A stretch of DNA of 64,000 nucleotides from Yinghuangia elevatio (GTDB taxonomy: Bacteria > Actinomycetota > Actinomycetes > Streptomycetales > Streptomycetaceae). The notes under the pieces are model-generated. The model was not told the origin of the DNA. It saw only the letters and a list, made by a program, of their open reading frames with translations, and ran no database searches. The stretch is from contig NZ_JBEZFP010000038.1 of the NCBI RefSeq assembly GCF_040649515.1, positions 3,538-67,537 on the forward strand, given 5' to 3'. The position numbers were made by a program, and so were the translations under genes. Every line of letters begins with the position of its first letter. Within the stretch, counting starts at the first letter, position 1. Positions 7,611 to 16,937 of this stretch are shown here, one piece after another.

Positions 7611-9503
7611 GTGGGCAGGACAAGGCGACGGATTCCCTCGGCGGTGCCGGTGGCCCTTTCCGTCGTGGTCGCGCTCGCGCTCACCGGGTGCAGCGACGAC
7701 GGCGGCAAGAAGGACACGTCGGAGGCGACGGCGAAGGAATTCCTTGCCGCCTGGCAGGCGAACGACATCCCGAAGGCAGCCGCGCTCACGGACGATCCGG
7801 CCAAGGCGACCGCCGCACTCAACGACGCGCGCAAGCAGTTGCAGCTGCGGCAGGGCGAGTACGCGGCGAAGGGCTACACCAAGGGCGAGGACGACAAGCC
7901 GGGCAGCCTCGCGTACAGCGCGAAGCTCACCGTCGCGGGTGTGCCGGAGCCCCTCACGATCGAATCCGCGGTCCCTGTGGTGAACAAGGACGGCAAGGCG
8001 GTCGTGCACTGGGAGGCCAAGATCCTGCACCCGCAGTTCGAAGAGGGCTGGAAGTTCTCGAACGTCCGCAAGAGCCCTGACCGCGCGTCGATCCTCGACC
8101 GCAACGGCGGCAACCTCGCGGGCGCGATGCCGGCGGTGTCGATCTCGCTGTGGCCGTCCAAGATGGGCGCGAATGCCGACGCCATTTACGCCGCGCTCTC
8201 CGACCCGGTCTTCGACAAGGACATCCCCAAGCTCAAGGACCAGGTCGCCAAGTCCAACCCGGAGAACGCGGTCTTCGTCGTCAACCTGAGCAAGGACAAG
8301 TTCGACCGCATCGCGAAGCCGAAGCTGGAGCGGTTCGGCCCGGCCATCGTGATCAAGGACATCACCCTCCAGACGTCCACCGTCGCCAAGCAGATCGTGG
8401 GCCAGGTCGGCGAGGCCACCGACGAGATCCTGCAGAAGCCGGGCTACGAGAACGCCGGCGCGGGCGACCAGGTGGGCACCAGCGGCCTCCAGGCCCGCTA
8501 CCAGGCGCAGCTGGGCGGGACGCCGACGACCAAGGTGACGGTCAAGAACGGCAGCGGTGCCGAGGTCGCGACGCTCTACGAGAAGGGCGGCACGCCGGGC
8601 ACGCCGATCAAGACCACCCTCGACCAGAAGATGCAGACCGAGGCCGAGAAGGTCATGGCCGCGTCGGACAAGAACGCCTCGATCGTGGCGATCGACACCA
8701 AGACGGGCGGCATCCTGGCGGCGGCCAACAACCCGGCCAACGGCAACAACAGCGCCTTCAACGGCCGGTACGCGCCGGGCTCGACGTTCAAGACCGTCAC
8801 CGCCGCCGCGCTGCTGCAGTCGGGTCTGAAGCCGACCGACAAGGCGCCCTGCGAGAACACGCTGGTCGTCAACGGCCAGACGTTCAAGAACTACGACGAC
8901 CTGAAGCCGATCCCGGACGCCACGTTCGGCGCCGACTTCATGCAGTCGTGCAACACCGGCTTCATCGCGCAGTCGGACCGCCTGCAGGACGACACCCTCA
9001 CCAAGGTCGCGAGCGATGTCTTCGGCGTCGGCCAGCAGTGGGACGTCGGCACCACCACGTTCGACGGTTCGGTGCCCCCGGCGGCCAGCAAGAACGAGAA
9101 GGCCGCGTCGATGATCGGCCAGGGCAAGGTGCAGGCGAGCCCGCTCGTCATGGCCTCGGTCGCCGCGACCGTCGAGTCCGGGACCTTCAACCAGCCGGTG
9201 ATCGTCACCGACCCGGCCCCGCCGGCCCGTGCCGCGAGCAAGCCGGTGGACCCGGCCATCGCCGGCCAACTGCGCGCGCTCATGCAGAGCGTGGTGGCGG
9301 GCGGCACCGCGGAGTCGCTGAAGGGCGTCGCCGAGGGCGCCAAGACCGGTACCGCCGAGTTCAGCGAGGGCGGCCAGGTGCTCACCAACGGCTGGATGAT
9401 CGCCTTCAAGGGCGACATCGCGGTCGCGGTGATCGTCGAGAAGGGCGAGTCCGGCGGCAAGGCGGCGGGCCCGATCGTCAAGGCCTTCCTGAGCGCGGTC
9501 TGA
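7611..9503 (+). CDS. Penicillin-binding transpeptidase, lipoprotein (MecA-N/PBP2-like)
   Basis: A 630-aa class B type penicillin-binding protein that cross-links peptidoglycan outside the membrane. It starts with basic residues, a hydrophobic segment and the lipobox LTGC (Cys27), so it is a lipoprotein rather than a membrane-spanning PBP. Residues about 35-150 form an NTF2-like/MecA-N region, followed by a dimerisation domain. The transpeptidase motifs are STFK (391-394), SCN (446-448) and KTGT (578-581). The GTG start has AGGAGG 5 nt upstream. The gene stands alone between WhiB and a convergent hypothetical gene. The MecA-N domain is shared with low-affinity PBPs; beta-lactam affinity cannot be judged from sequence. 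Confidence 0.92.
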   Translation: MGRTRRRIPSAVPVALSVVVALALTGCSDDGGKKDTSEATAKEFLAAWQANDIPKAAALTDDPAKATAALNDARKQLQLRQGEYAAKGYTKGEDDKPGSLAYSAKLTVAGVPEPLTIESAVPVVNKDGKAVVHWEAKILHPQFEEGWKFSNVRKSPDRASILDRNGGNLAGAMPAVSISLWPSKMGANADAIYAALSDPVFDKDIPKLKDQVAKSNPENAVFVVNLSKDKFDRIAKPKLERFGPAIVIKDITLQTSTVAKQIVGQVGEATDEILQKPGYENAGAGDQVGTSGLQARYQAQLGGTPTTKVTVKNGSGAEVATLYEKGGTPGTPIKTTLDQKMQTEAEKVMAASDKNASIVAIDTKTGGILAAANNPANGNNSAFNGRYAPGSTFKTVTAAALLQSGLKPTDKAPCENTLVVNGQTFKNYDDLKPIPDATFGADFMQSCNTGFIAQSDRLQDDTLTKVASDVFGVGQQWDVGTTTFDGSVPPAASKNEKAASMIGQGKVQASPLVMASVAATVESGTFNQPVIVTDPAPPARAASKPVDPAIAGQLRALMQSVVAGGTAESLKGVAEGAKTGTAEFSEGGQVLTNGWMIAFKGDIAVAVIVEKGESGGKAAGPIVKAFLSAV

Positions 9504-9595
9504 TCCCGCCGCTCGACCGTCCGGCCCGCCGAGAGCCGACCTGACGACACGTCAACAGAAGTAGCCAACCGTGCGGCCCCGGCGCATCGAGATCA

Positions 9596-9617
9596 CCTCG
9601 GTGCCCCGGGGCCGAGG
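9596..9617. terminator. Possible hairpin between convergent genes
   Basis: CCTCGG (9596-9601) and CCGAGG (9612-9617) flank a self-complementary CCCC/GGGG core in the 155-nt gap between the converging PBP and repeat-protein genes. Confidence 0.35.
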
Positions 9618-9658
9618 GCGTTCGCCGCCAACCGCGCCGTTCCCGCGCGGGCCGGTGG

Positions 9659-10729
9659 TCAGTGATCGGTGTGGTACGCCCCGTGCGTCCGGGCTGCGGC
9701 GGCCTGTTCCAGGGCGGTACGCAGGAACGAGGCGGCGTCCGCGCTCTCGTTCGGGTCGTGCGACAGCAGCGGGCCCAGCATCTCGTTGACCGCGACCACC
9801 GGCGGCCCTACACCCGCCAGTTCGGCCAACGTCTGGGCGGACACCGCCAGATCGGGCCCTTCGCCGCGGCGGGCCAGGCGGTAGCGGCGGAACAGCCCGG
9901 TGCGGTCCGGCAGGTAGGCGCCGTTCAGTTCGCGCGCGAGGCGTACCGCGGTCTCGGACGGCATCTCGGAGGGCCACTCGCGGAGTTCGACCGTACGCGG
10001 GTGCCCCGACCCGTTCACCGCCGCGACGTCCGACACCGCGACCGCACTGTCCAACAGCCGGTCCACCAGCAGCGGTCCGAGCCGTTCGGGCGGCAACGAC
10101 GTTGCGTGGATGGGCGGGTGACGCTGCATCAGCTCGAACCACCGCGAGCCCACCACACGCAGGATCCCGTGGTACGTCGGCCGCCACGCGTCGTCCGCGG
10201 GCGCCGGATCCGCGGCCAGGTCGGCTGTGTCGACGACGGCAAGATGCCCGTTGGCGACCGCCACCTCCGGGGGCGGCCCCGTGCCCCCGTCCTCGCCGTC
10301 CACCCCCGCCCCGCCGCGCCGCCGCCACCGGGCGAGCAGGCGCAGCGCGACGACGCGGTCGCCGGCCTCCGGCGAGCGCATCAGGTGCTGCAACTCGATC
10401 CCGACGTCGCGGTCGCCGGCGTCGACCAGCGCCTCCAGCGCGGCGGGCCGCCGTGGCCCCGGCGTCGCGGCGAACGCGCGCACCCACATCACCACGGCGG
10501 GGTTGTCGCTGCCCGCGGCGGTGCGCACCAGATCGGGGAACAGATCCGCGTCGGCCACCGACAGCGCGTCCATCAGCGTCACCGAGAGCCGGGGCCGCAA
10601 CTGCTCCGGCAGCGCGACGCAGACCAGGATCGCGAGCAGATCCGCCCGCGTCGCCGGATCAGGATGTGTGACGGCGAGATCCAGCAGACGCTCGGCGGCG
10701 TCCGGTACGAGCGGTTCGCACGCCTCCAT
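9659..10729 (-). CDS. Hypothetical protein with HEAT-like helical repeats
   Basis: A 356-aa Leu/Ala-rich protein. The N-terminal half shows repeated paired-helix units (DPATRADLLAILVCVALPEQ, then DNPAVVMWVRAFAATPGPRRPAALEALVD, then a GDRVVALRLLARWRRR end) that look like HEAT repeats. The C-terminal half has Trp/Arg-rich segments without a recognised domain. No signal peptide or membrane span is seen. The start is a GTG-ATG pair at 10732/10729 with GGAGG about 8 nt before the GTG; the frame's upstream extension is Gly/Cys-rich and unlikely to be coding. A second HEAT-like gene lies 1.7 kb away on the other strand. No function can be assigned. Confidence 0.6.
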   Translation of the reverse strand: MEACEPLVPDAAERLLDLAVTHPDPATRADLLAILVCVALPEQLRPRLSVTLMDALSVADADLFPDLVRTAAGSDNPAVVMWVRAFAATPGPRRPAALEALVDAGDRDVGIELQHLMRSPEAGDRVVALRLLARWRRRGGAGVDGEDGGTGPPPEVAVANGHLAVVDTADLAADPAPADDAWRPTYHGILRVVGSRWFELMQRHPPIHATSLPPERLGPLLVDRLLDSAVAVSDVAAVNGSGHPRTVELREWPSEMPSETAVRLARELNGAYLPDRTGLFRRYRLARRGEGPDLAVSAQTLAELAGVGPPVVAVNEMLGPLLSHDPNESADAASFLRTALEQAAAARTHGAYHTDH

Positions 10730-10732
10730 CAC

Positions 10733-11447
10733 GCTGACACCCTCCCGGCACCACCAGCGCCCGGCCGCGCCCCGTCCCGCCGCCGAACCATCGCTTCCCA
10801 TGGTGGTACCCGCTTCACCCACGTAGCCATACCCCCCGCACCCCAACCACCCCGCCGCCACAAGCCGACGAGACAGTTGCCCCACGCCCGTTCCCGCGCC
10901 CCCGCGGTCGGATCCGCCCCCGAGACGGCAGATGCCGGAAGCGGCGCAGGAGCAGGAACGAGTGCGGAGCATCTGGTCTCGTGCCGTCGAAACACCACAG
11001 CCGCCTCCCTGCCGCAGTTGCCGCGTTGTTGTGCGGCGGGGCGTCAATCCGCTTCCGAGAGGCAGGCGGGACGGGAATGGGAGCAAGTGCGCGGTCCCGT
11101 GGAGGCGCAGCGGTCAAAGCACCCCGCAGTCTCGACCTTGCTCAACCGCCCTTCGTCGACTCCGACCCCACTGCTCCGCTCCTCCCCCGCGGCGCGTTGT
11201 CGTGTGCGGTAGGGGAGGAGAGTGCCGGATCAGCCGGTCGGGCCTGTCGGAGCGCCTATGCAATTGGGCGCTTGTCGCGCCTGCCGTTTCTTGTCCGCTG
11301 CCCTGCTGTGTCGGCCTGATGTCTGTCCAGTTGCGGCGTGATGTGGGGGAGGTCACCTTGGCGGGGGCTCAAGAGGTGGGGGGCAGGTGTCGATGTGTGT
11401 CGATAAGTCTCTCGGGCTCGACGAGCCCCGACGATCGGAGTAACCGC
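10733..11447. other. Long intergenic region (about 715 nt)
   Basis: No reliable gene on either strand. Open frames here are Arg/Pro/Ser-rich and mutually overlapping. A slightly lower-GC stretch around 11240-11440 just before the next plus-strand gene is the likely promoter area, but no -10/-35 pair is convincing. Confidence 0.35.
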
Positions 11448-11678
11448 ATGTCGAACAACGTGACTCTGGTGGCCCGTGTCCCCGTGCTGCGGTCCACGGA
11501 CGCCGAGCGTCCCGTCGAGCTGCGGTTCGGGCCGCACACGGACGCCGAGGGGCGGCCGACCGAGGAGTGGACCATCGAGCGTCTGACGCTCGCCCAGGCG
11601 GCCCACCTGGCCGAGGACCTGGCGATCATGCTCGGCCTGCCCGTGGGCGGCCCGCCGGACCTGCGCGTCGTCTCGTAG
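11448..11678 (+). CDS. Small hypothetical protein (76 aa)
   Basis: A 76-aa soluble protein (MSNNVTLVARVPVL... to ...PDLRVVS) with an N-terminal beta-like segment and a helical LAQAAHLAEDLAIMLGL segment. GGAG lies 7 nt before the ATG and codon bias is normal, so it is very likely expressed. The VELRFGP...EEWTIERLTLAQAAHLAEDL pattern suggests a compact alpha/beta domain. No family is recognised. A second short hypothetical gene follows 86 nt downstream on the same strand. Confidence 0.65.
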   Translation: MSNNVTLVARVPVLRSTDAERPVELRFGPHTDAEGRPTEEWTIERLTLAQAAHLAEDLAIMLGLPVGGPPDLRVVS

Positions 11679-11764
11679 TGCGGTCCACGCGGCTTGCGCC
11701 ACACGGGTGGTTGGCATGACCGGGCCGTGAAGGTGCCCCGACACGGCGGTGTCCGCGTTCCACA

Positions 11765-12280
11765 ATGTGCCCCGTGACCAGCACCAAGACCGGGGCCGGC
11801 GCCGGTACGGCACGTCGTGTCGGGCACGCCGCTTCCCCCGCATCCGTCCACGCCGCGACCACTGTGCGCCCCGCCCGGAGCGACGACCCCGCGCCCCCCG
11901 AGGCGCGGGTTCCCGCTCCGGCGTCGGAGCCGACCGACGCGGCACTCGCCGCCCCCGGGATCCCGGCCGACCTGCGCAGCACACCCGACCTGGCACGTCC
12001 GCACCGCCGTACGCGCCCCCCGCGCGTGCGGCTGCGGCTGCCGGACGGCCAGCACCTCGACGTCACGCTGGTGAGCTGGCACCAGTACGGCGACGGCACC
12101 TGGCGGGCCCGCGTGAGCTGGCCCGTCTGGGGCGCCGTCGCGCACGCCGGCGAGGTGCAGACGCGGACCTGCGCGCAGGAGGCGTACGTCCCGGCCCGTA
12201 TGCTCACCCCGCTGCCCGACGAGGACTACCGGGCAGTACGGCGGCACCGGCCTCGGATCAGCTTTCCGCGGCAGGCCTGA
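11765..12280 (+). CDS. Hypothetical protein (171 aa)
   Basis: The first 85 residues are Pro/Ala/Thr-rich and look disordered. The C-terminal half, RVRLRLPDGQHLDVTLVSWHQYGDGTWRARVSWPVW..., looks like a small beta-barrel domain with many Trp and Arg. No signal peptide is evident. The ATG at 11765 or a GTG at 11774 could be the start; neither has a strong ribosome site. Function unknown. Confidence 0.55.
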   Translation: MCPVTSTKTGAGAGTARRVGHAASPASVHAATTVRPARSDDPAPPEARVPAPASEPTDAALAAPGIPADLRSTPDLARPHRRTRPPRVRLRLPDGQHLDVTLVSWHQYGDGTWRARVSWPVWGAVAHAGEVQTRTCAQEAYVPARMLTPLPDEDYRAVRRHRPRISFPRQA

Positions 12281-12419
12281 ACCCGCACGGCCCGGCCCGG
12301 CGACGACCGCAAAACGGTCCGTTCCAGGCCACCCGGCGTTCATGTGGGTGAAATCCTGTTGCCCCCTGATCCGGGGACCCGGATGCTGGCGGCATGTTCG
12401 ATCCAGCCAGGAACAAGTC

Positions 12420-13856
12420 ATGACCAGTCGGGCACGAGCCGCGATCGAGGCGGCCGCGACCGCCGATCCCGCGGCCGCCCCGGCGGTCCACCCGCCGCAG
12501 AGCGACCTGCTCGCGCTGCTGCGCAGCGGCCACGGGGAGGGCGCCCGCCGGGCGTTCGCCGCCGTCGGCGACGCCGCGCGCGCCGAGGTCGTCGCCGCAC
12601 TGGACTCCTGTGTTCTGCGAGATCCCCGCGCCGTGCCGGCGACGGAGTCCCGCTCCCTCTACTACGCACGCCTGTACGCCCGGCTCGACGCCCCGCTCGA
12701 CACCCTCGCCGCGCACCTCCTGTGCGACGAGGACTGGACCGACGAGGACGCCGAGCGCACCGCACTGCCGCTGGCCGTCCTGGGCGACCTCGCCCGGGCC
12801 GGCCGTGACGACGCCGTCGCCCTGCTGCGCCGCTACGCCGCCGAGGGCTGCGACTGGACCATCGCCGTCGAGCAGTTGACGCGCGCCACGGACCCGATGG
12901 CTCTGCACGGCATGCTCGTCCTCGCCCTGGAACGGGGCGACGACGAGGAGTTGTACGACTGCGTACGACGGGGCTCCGGCATGCGCCCCTGGCGCGTGTG
13001 GGGCTTCCAGGACCCGCGCATGCGGTCCATCGTCGAGAAGGTCGACCTGGACTGGTGGCGCTGGGAACTGTCGCGCGGCAAGCCCGCCGACCCCGGCACC
13101 CGGCCGACCGTCGACCAGGTGCTGTCGGAGGCCGCCGCGAGTCCGCGCCGCAGTTTTGTGTGCGGCAGACGCCTCGCCTCGGTGGCGACCGCGGAGCACC
13201 GCGGCCTGATCCTTGCCACCGCGTGGTCGGGCGCCGCCGGTGCGCGGATAGCGGCATTGCGCTACCTGGGCGACGTCGGCGACCCCGCGCTGCTCGACCT
13301 GGCCGAGACCGCGCTGGCCGACGACTCACCGGTCCCGGTACGCCAGGCGGCCGTGCAGGCGGTCGGCGGGCTGCGTACCGGTGAGGCCGTGGTCCGGGCC
13401 AGAGGCTGGCTCGGCGCCGACGGCGCGCTGGGGGAGGTGGCCGTGCGGATACTGGCCGGAGCGGGCGAACAGACCGACGGACCGGCCCTGATCGCCGCAC
13501 TGCGCCGCTGTCGTCCCGACCGCGACCGCTATCAGCTGCTCGACCTCGTCGACGGCGTGGGCAGACTCGGCCTGGCCGACGCGCTCGACCCGGTGCGCGA
13601 CGTCTACCGCGGCAGCCCCTGTGCCGGACTCCGCTCACGGGCGGTGGACACCCTCGCCCGCATAGAGCCCGACTTCACCGCCACCACCGCCGTCGACTGC
13701 CTGTGGGACTGCGAGGCCGAGACCCGGCTCTTCGCCGTGGACCGGGCCGACATGCGGGTGGACGGCGTCCCCGAACAACTGCGCGCACTCGCCCGCGATC
13801 CGGCCGAGGACGACGGCGTACGCGCGGCCGCACGCCAGAGGCTGGCCGCCGTGTGA
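12420..13856 (+). CDS. HEAT-repeat protein, hypothetical
   Basis: A 478-aa all-helical protein. The C-terminal half contains clear HEAT-like units: GARIAALRYLGDVGDPALLDLAETAL, then SPVPVRQAAVQAVGGL, then GEVAVRILAGAG, ending GVRAAARQRLAAV. The N-terminal half is also helical and Asp/Leu-rich. There is no signal peptide or membrane span, so it is probably a cytoplasmic scaffold or binding protein. The ATG at 12420 is preceded by CAGGAAC with good spacing. It precedes the SMC operon by 291 nt in the same direction but is not obviously part of it. Confidence 0.75.
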   Translation: MTSRARAAIEAAATADPAAAPAVHPPQSDLLALLRSGHGEGARRAFAAVGDAARAEVVAALDSCVLRDPRAVPATESRSLYYARLYARLDAPLDTLAAHLLCDEDWTDEDAERTALPLAVLGDLARAGRDDAVALLRRYAAEGCDWTIAVEQLTRATDPMALHGMLVLALERGDDEELYDCVRRGSGMRPWRVWGFQDPRMRSIVEKVDLDWWRWELSRGKPADPGTRPTVDQVLSEAAASPRRSFVCGRRLASVATAEHRGLILATAWSGAAGARIAALRYLGDVGDPALLDLAETALADDSPVPVRQAAVQAVGGLRTGEAVVRARGWLGADGALGEVAVRILAGAGEQTDGPALIAALRRCRPDRDRYQLLDLVDGVGRLGLADALDPVRDVYRGSPCAGLRSRAVDTLARIEPDFTATTAVDCLWDCEAETRLFAVDRADMRVDGVPEQLRALARDPAEDDGVRAAARQRLAAV

Positions 13857-14147
13857 CCGCGACGGCGCCGCGTTGGCGCCGTGCCGAGGCAGCGACGCCC
13901 CCGCGCCGACGCCCCGGTGACGTCGCGTCGACCCGGCGACGACCCCGTGACGACAGAGCGACGATCCCGCGCCGACGGTACGTCGACCCCCGCCGCGACC
14001 ACGGCCCCCGGGCGGGCGCACCCGATCGGGTAGCGTTGCCCACCGAAGGCCCCTCGACCGGCCGCGTCCGACCGGAGCAATCGGCTCCCCACGACACCGG
14101 CGAGGCACGGCCGGGACTGTCGCCCCGACGCTCTACTCTTGTCGACC

Positions 14148-15815
14148 GTGACCGTTTCCGCCCAGGCTGCCCCTCTTGGCACCCCGCACAGCGCCCCGCA
14201 CCTCCCCGGGGCCGTGCCGTACCGCTCCGGGGTCACCGAGGACGGGCTCGCGCGCCGCCTGAAGGCGCTGGCCTGCACCGCGCCGCTGCACGACCTGGAG
14301 GCGCGCAAGGTCAATCTCGCGGGCGAGTACTCGGTGTACGCGATGGCCGAGATCGGCCTCACCGCCATCGACCTGGTCACCGTGACCATGGACTTCGACA
14401 CGGGCGCCGATCACGAGGAGGTCGTCGCCCGGCTCCGGCCGCGCGTCGCCGCGCAGGCCCCCGAGCGCGGCGCGGCCGAGCACGAGCGGGTCGCCCGCTG
14501 GGTGCTGGAGAACCTCATCAACGTCGGCAGCGTCGACCGGGGCTTCCGGGCGGTCTACGGGACGCTGACGCAAGGCGGCGGATACGTCCGGCGCGACTAC
14601 GACTTCAAGCTCCTCGAGGAAGTGCCGGGCCCGAACGGCGACATCTTCCTGCGCGCCACCGACGAGGCGGTCAACGTCCTCGTCGGCGCGCTCGACACCG
14701 ACGTCACGAGCGCGCAGATCGCCGCCGAGGTCAAACTCGAACACCTGATCCGCCGCGGCCGCCTCGCCGAGGCGCGGTTCGCCGCCGAACAGGCCCGCTA
14801 CCGCACGGTGCAGTACGCCGAGACGCTGCGCCGCGCCCTGGAGGCCACCCGCCGCAACGTCCGCGCGGTCGACTGGCTCAAGGCCGTACCCGACCTCATA
14901 GACGAGGCGCTCGACCACGTCGCCGAGCGCTACCGGCACGAGAACGCGATCCTCACCAACATCCGGCGGGCCCGCGACGAGGCCGAGGAGCCCGAGCACA
15001 AGCGCAGCGCCGCCGAGTTGGTCGACATCGTGCAGGACTGCATCCGCCGCCACACGCAGTTGCAGACCCGACTCATGGAGGCCGGGCCGCTGTTCCGCGC
15101 GGAGCAGGACCGGCAGTCGTTCGCCGCCCGCCCGCAGCGCCCCGGACTCGATCTGTACGGCCAACTCCTGCGCCCGGTCCTCGAACTGGGCGTCGGCGAC
15201 GCCCGCTCGGTCACCGACAGCTTCTTCGCGTCCGGGACCGGGCTGCGCACCCCGGTCGCGGTACGCCTGCACGATCTGACCGAGCTCCTGCTCACGCCGC
15301 CCCTGGAGCGCGAACACCTCGGGGCCGAGATTCCCGAGCCGGACCTTGTCGCGACCCCGGACGACAGCCGCTTCAGCGAGGCCCAGCACGACGCGGCCGC
15401 CGCGCTGCTGGACCTGCCGCCGGACGCGCCGCGCCGGCTGTCCGGGCTGCTCGCGGAGGCGCGCGCGGGTGACCCCGACCTGCCGTACCTGGTCGCGCTG
15501 CTGGCCTTCCACGCCGCGTCGCCCCCGGTCGGCACCGCGCTGCGGCAGGGGGACCGGTCGCTGCTCGTGGCGATCGACGACGGCGTGGTGCTGGACGACC
15601 CGGAGGTGGGCGGGGCCGACCTCATCGTGGGCACCGCGTTGTTGTCCGCGGAACCGGAGGCCGGCCCGGGAACGGTCCCGGGATCGGGGGCGGGCCCGGG
15701 CGAACGCGGCGACGGCGTCCCGGAGATGGACATGGATGCGAGCGTGGACGTGGACGTGGACGTGGACGTGATCAGCCTGATGGACGTATCGCAAGACGGG
15801 CAGGGGACCGCATGA
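14148..15815 (+). CDS. Predicted kleisin-like subunit of an SMC complex (MukF/JetA-like)
   Basis: A 555-aa protein, first gene of a three-gene SMC operon. The N-terminal 150 residues resemble winged-helix and helical segments, followed by a charged helical region (about 180-330: QIAAEVKLEHLIRRGRLAEARFAAEQ...) expected of a kleisin neck. The C-terminal 60 residues are acidic and disordered, with a (VD)n run. I did not recognise the family directly; the role is inferred from gene order (kleisin, small winged-helix partner, SMC ATPase) and the ATGA overlap with the next gene. GTG 14148 or TTG 14139 could be the start; neither has a clear ribosome site, so translation may be leaderless. Confidence 0.6.
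   Translation: MTVSAQAAPLGTPHSAPHLPGAVPYRSGVTEDGLARRLKALACTAPLHDLEARKVNLAGEYSVYAMAEIGLTAIDLVTVTMDFDTGADHEEVVARLRPRVAAQAPERGAAEHERVARWVLENLINVGSVDRGFRAVYGTLTQGGGYVRRDYDFKLLEEVPGPNGDIFLRATDEAVNVLVGALDTDVTSAQIAAEVKLEHLIRRGRLAEARFAAEQARYRTVQYAETLRRALEATRRNVRAVDWLKAVPDLIDEALDHVAERYRHENAILTNIRRARDEAEEPEHKRSAAELVDIVQDCIRRHTQLQTRLMEAGPLFRAEQDRQSFAARPQRPGLDLYGQLLRPVLELGVGDARSVTDSFFASGTGLRTPVAVRLHDLTELLLTPPLEREHLGAEIPEPDLVATPDDSRFSEAQHDAAAALLDLPPDAPRRLSGLLAEARAGDPDLPYLVALLAFHAASPPVGTALRQGDRSLLVAIDDGVVLDDPEVGGADLIVGTALLSAEPEAGPGTVPGSGAGPGERGDGVPEMDMDASVDVDVDVDVISLMDVSQDGQGTA
15744..15770 (+). repeat. Hexanucleotide tandem repeat GTGGAC
   Basis: GTGGAC is repeated in tandem about 4.5 times within the kleisin-like gene, encoding alternating Val-Asp. 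It lies in the disordered acidic tail. Confidence 0.85.
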
Positions 15816-16741
15816 CCGAGCCGACCGGGTTCCCCGTCCAGGACCGCCACCTCGCCGGGGTCGGGGCCGGCGCCGCGGGGCACGCCGGTGCCCCGCACGC
15901 GGGCCCGCCCCAGCCTGCCCCGATCACGCCGGGCGACGTCAGCGACGCGGCCCGCCTCGTCGCGTTCGGCCTCCAGCCGAAGCTGCTGCCGGCGCGCGAC
16001 GCGGAGTACGCCGAACTGGTCCGCCGCCACCGCGAGGACCCGCGTTTCGCGTCACTGTGCGACGCCGTGGCCGCGGGCCTGGGCCTCGTCGTACTGGAGG
16101 TGTCGCCGCGCGCCGGAATGGCGGTGACCGCGGCCGAGGACTCCGTCTTCGCGGTGCGGATGAGCGACTACGCGCGGCGCGCGTCGTCCGAGTCCACCGA
16201 CCGGTTCCTGCACGGGCTGGCGCATCTCGCCATAGCGGCCCTCGCGTTCCCCCGCCCCGACGACCTGGCGGAGGACTCGTACGTCGGCCGCATCAGCGTG
16301 CACGGCGTGGACTCCTTCGTGCGGCAGGCCTGCCGCCGCCTGGAGGAACGCGCCGAGCAGGCGGGGGAGAACATCGATCCGGCGGTCGACTCGCCCGGCC
16401 TGGAAGCCGCGTGGCGCGTGTACGCGCGGCGCAGCGCGACGGGCGCCACCAAGGACGCGCGCAGGTTGTCGGCGTCGACGATCGGGATCGTCGGCAAGGC
16501 GGTCGCGTTCCTCGTCGACTCCGGGTTCCTGCAACGTGTGTCCGACGAGGCGGGCGGCACATACCGCACGACCGCGCGCTACCAGCTCCAGGTGCGGGAC
16601 ATGGCCGGGACCGCCGCGATGAGCGAGCTGCTCGAACTGGGCGTCGTCCCGGTGTCGGACGGCGGCGCGACACTGGTTCCGCCGTCCGACGACGCGGGCG
16701 AGTTGGCCCCGGGGGCGGGGCTGCCGTTCCACGGCGTCTGA
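15812..16741 (+). CDS. Predicted KITE/MukE-like winged-helix subunit of an SMC complex
   Basis: A 309-aa protein whose ATG overlaps the previous stop by 4 nt (ATGA). After a disordered N-terminus it is helical with a winged-helix-like C-terminal half: DARRLSASTIGIVGKAVAFLVDSGFLQRVSDEAGGTYRTTARYQLQVRDM reads as recognition helices followed by a beta wing. This fits MukE/JetB-type partners (KITE proteins) that bind the kleisin. The assignment rests on size, secondary structure and position between a predicted kleisin and the SMC gene, not on recognised homology. Confidence 0.6.
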   Translation: MTEPTGFPVQDRHLAGVGAGAAGHAGAPHAGPPQPAPITPGDVSDAARLVAFGLQPKLLPARDAEYAELVRRHREDPRFASLCDAVAAGLGLVVLEVSPRAGMAVTAAEDSVFAVRMSDYARRASSESTDRFLHGLAHLAIAALAFPRPDDLAEDSYVGRISVHGVDSFVRQACRRLEERAEQAGENIDPAVDSPGLEAAWRVYARRSATGATKDARRLSASTIGIVGKAVAFLVDSGFLQRVSDEAGGTYRTTARYQLQVRDMAGTAAMSELLELGVVPVSDGGATLVPPSDDAGELAPGAGLPFHGV

Positions 16742-16937
16742 GCGGCGCGTACGTCCGCGGCGGGCACCGCACGGGCAACCCGCCGGTGCTGCTTGCCGCC
16801 TGGCTTCCCCGACTGCCGTCCGACCCGACCGACCCCGCTGTACGACCCCCCCGTCCGACCCCGCCGCCTCCAACCCAGCGCCACGATCCACGATCCCCCA
16901 GTCCTGACCCCGCCGAGCCGAGAGAAGAACGCCACCG

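Noticed and set aside
10732..11086. N-terminal extension of the HEAT-like gene upstream of 10732
   Set aside because: Gly/Cys/Arg-rich sequence with no ribosome site; the internal GTG-ATG pair has a good one.
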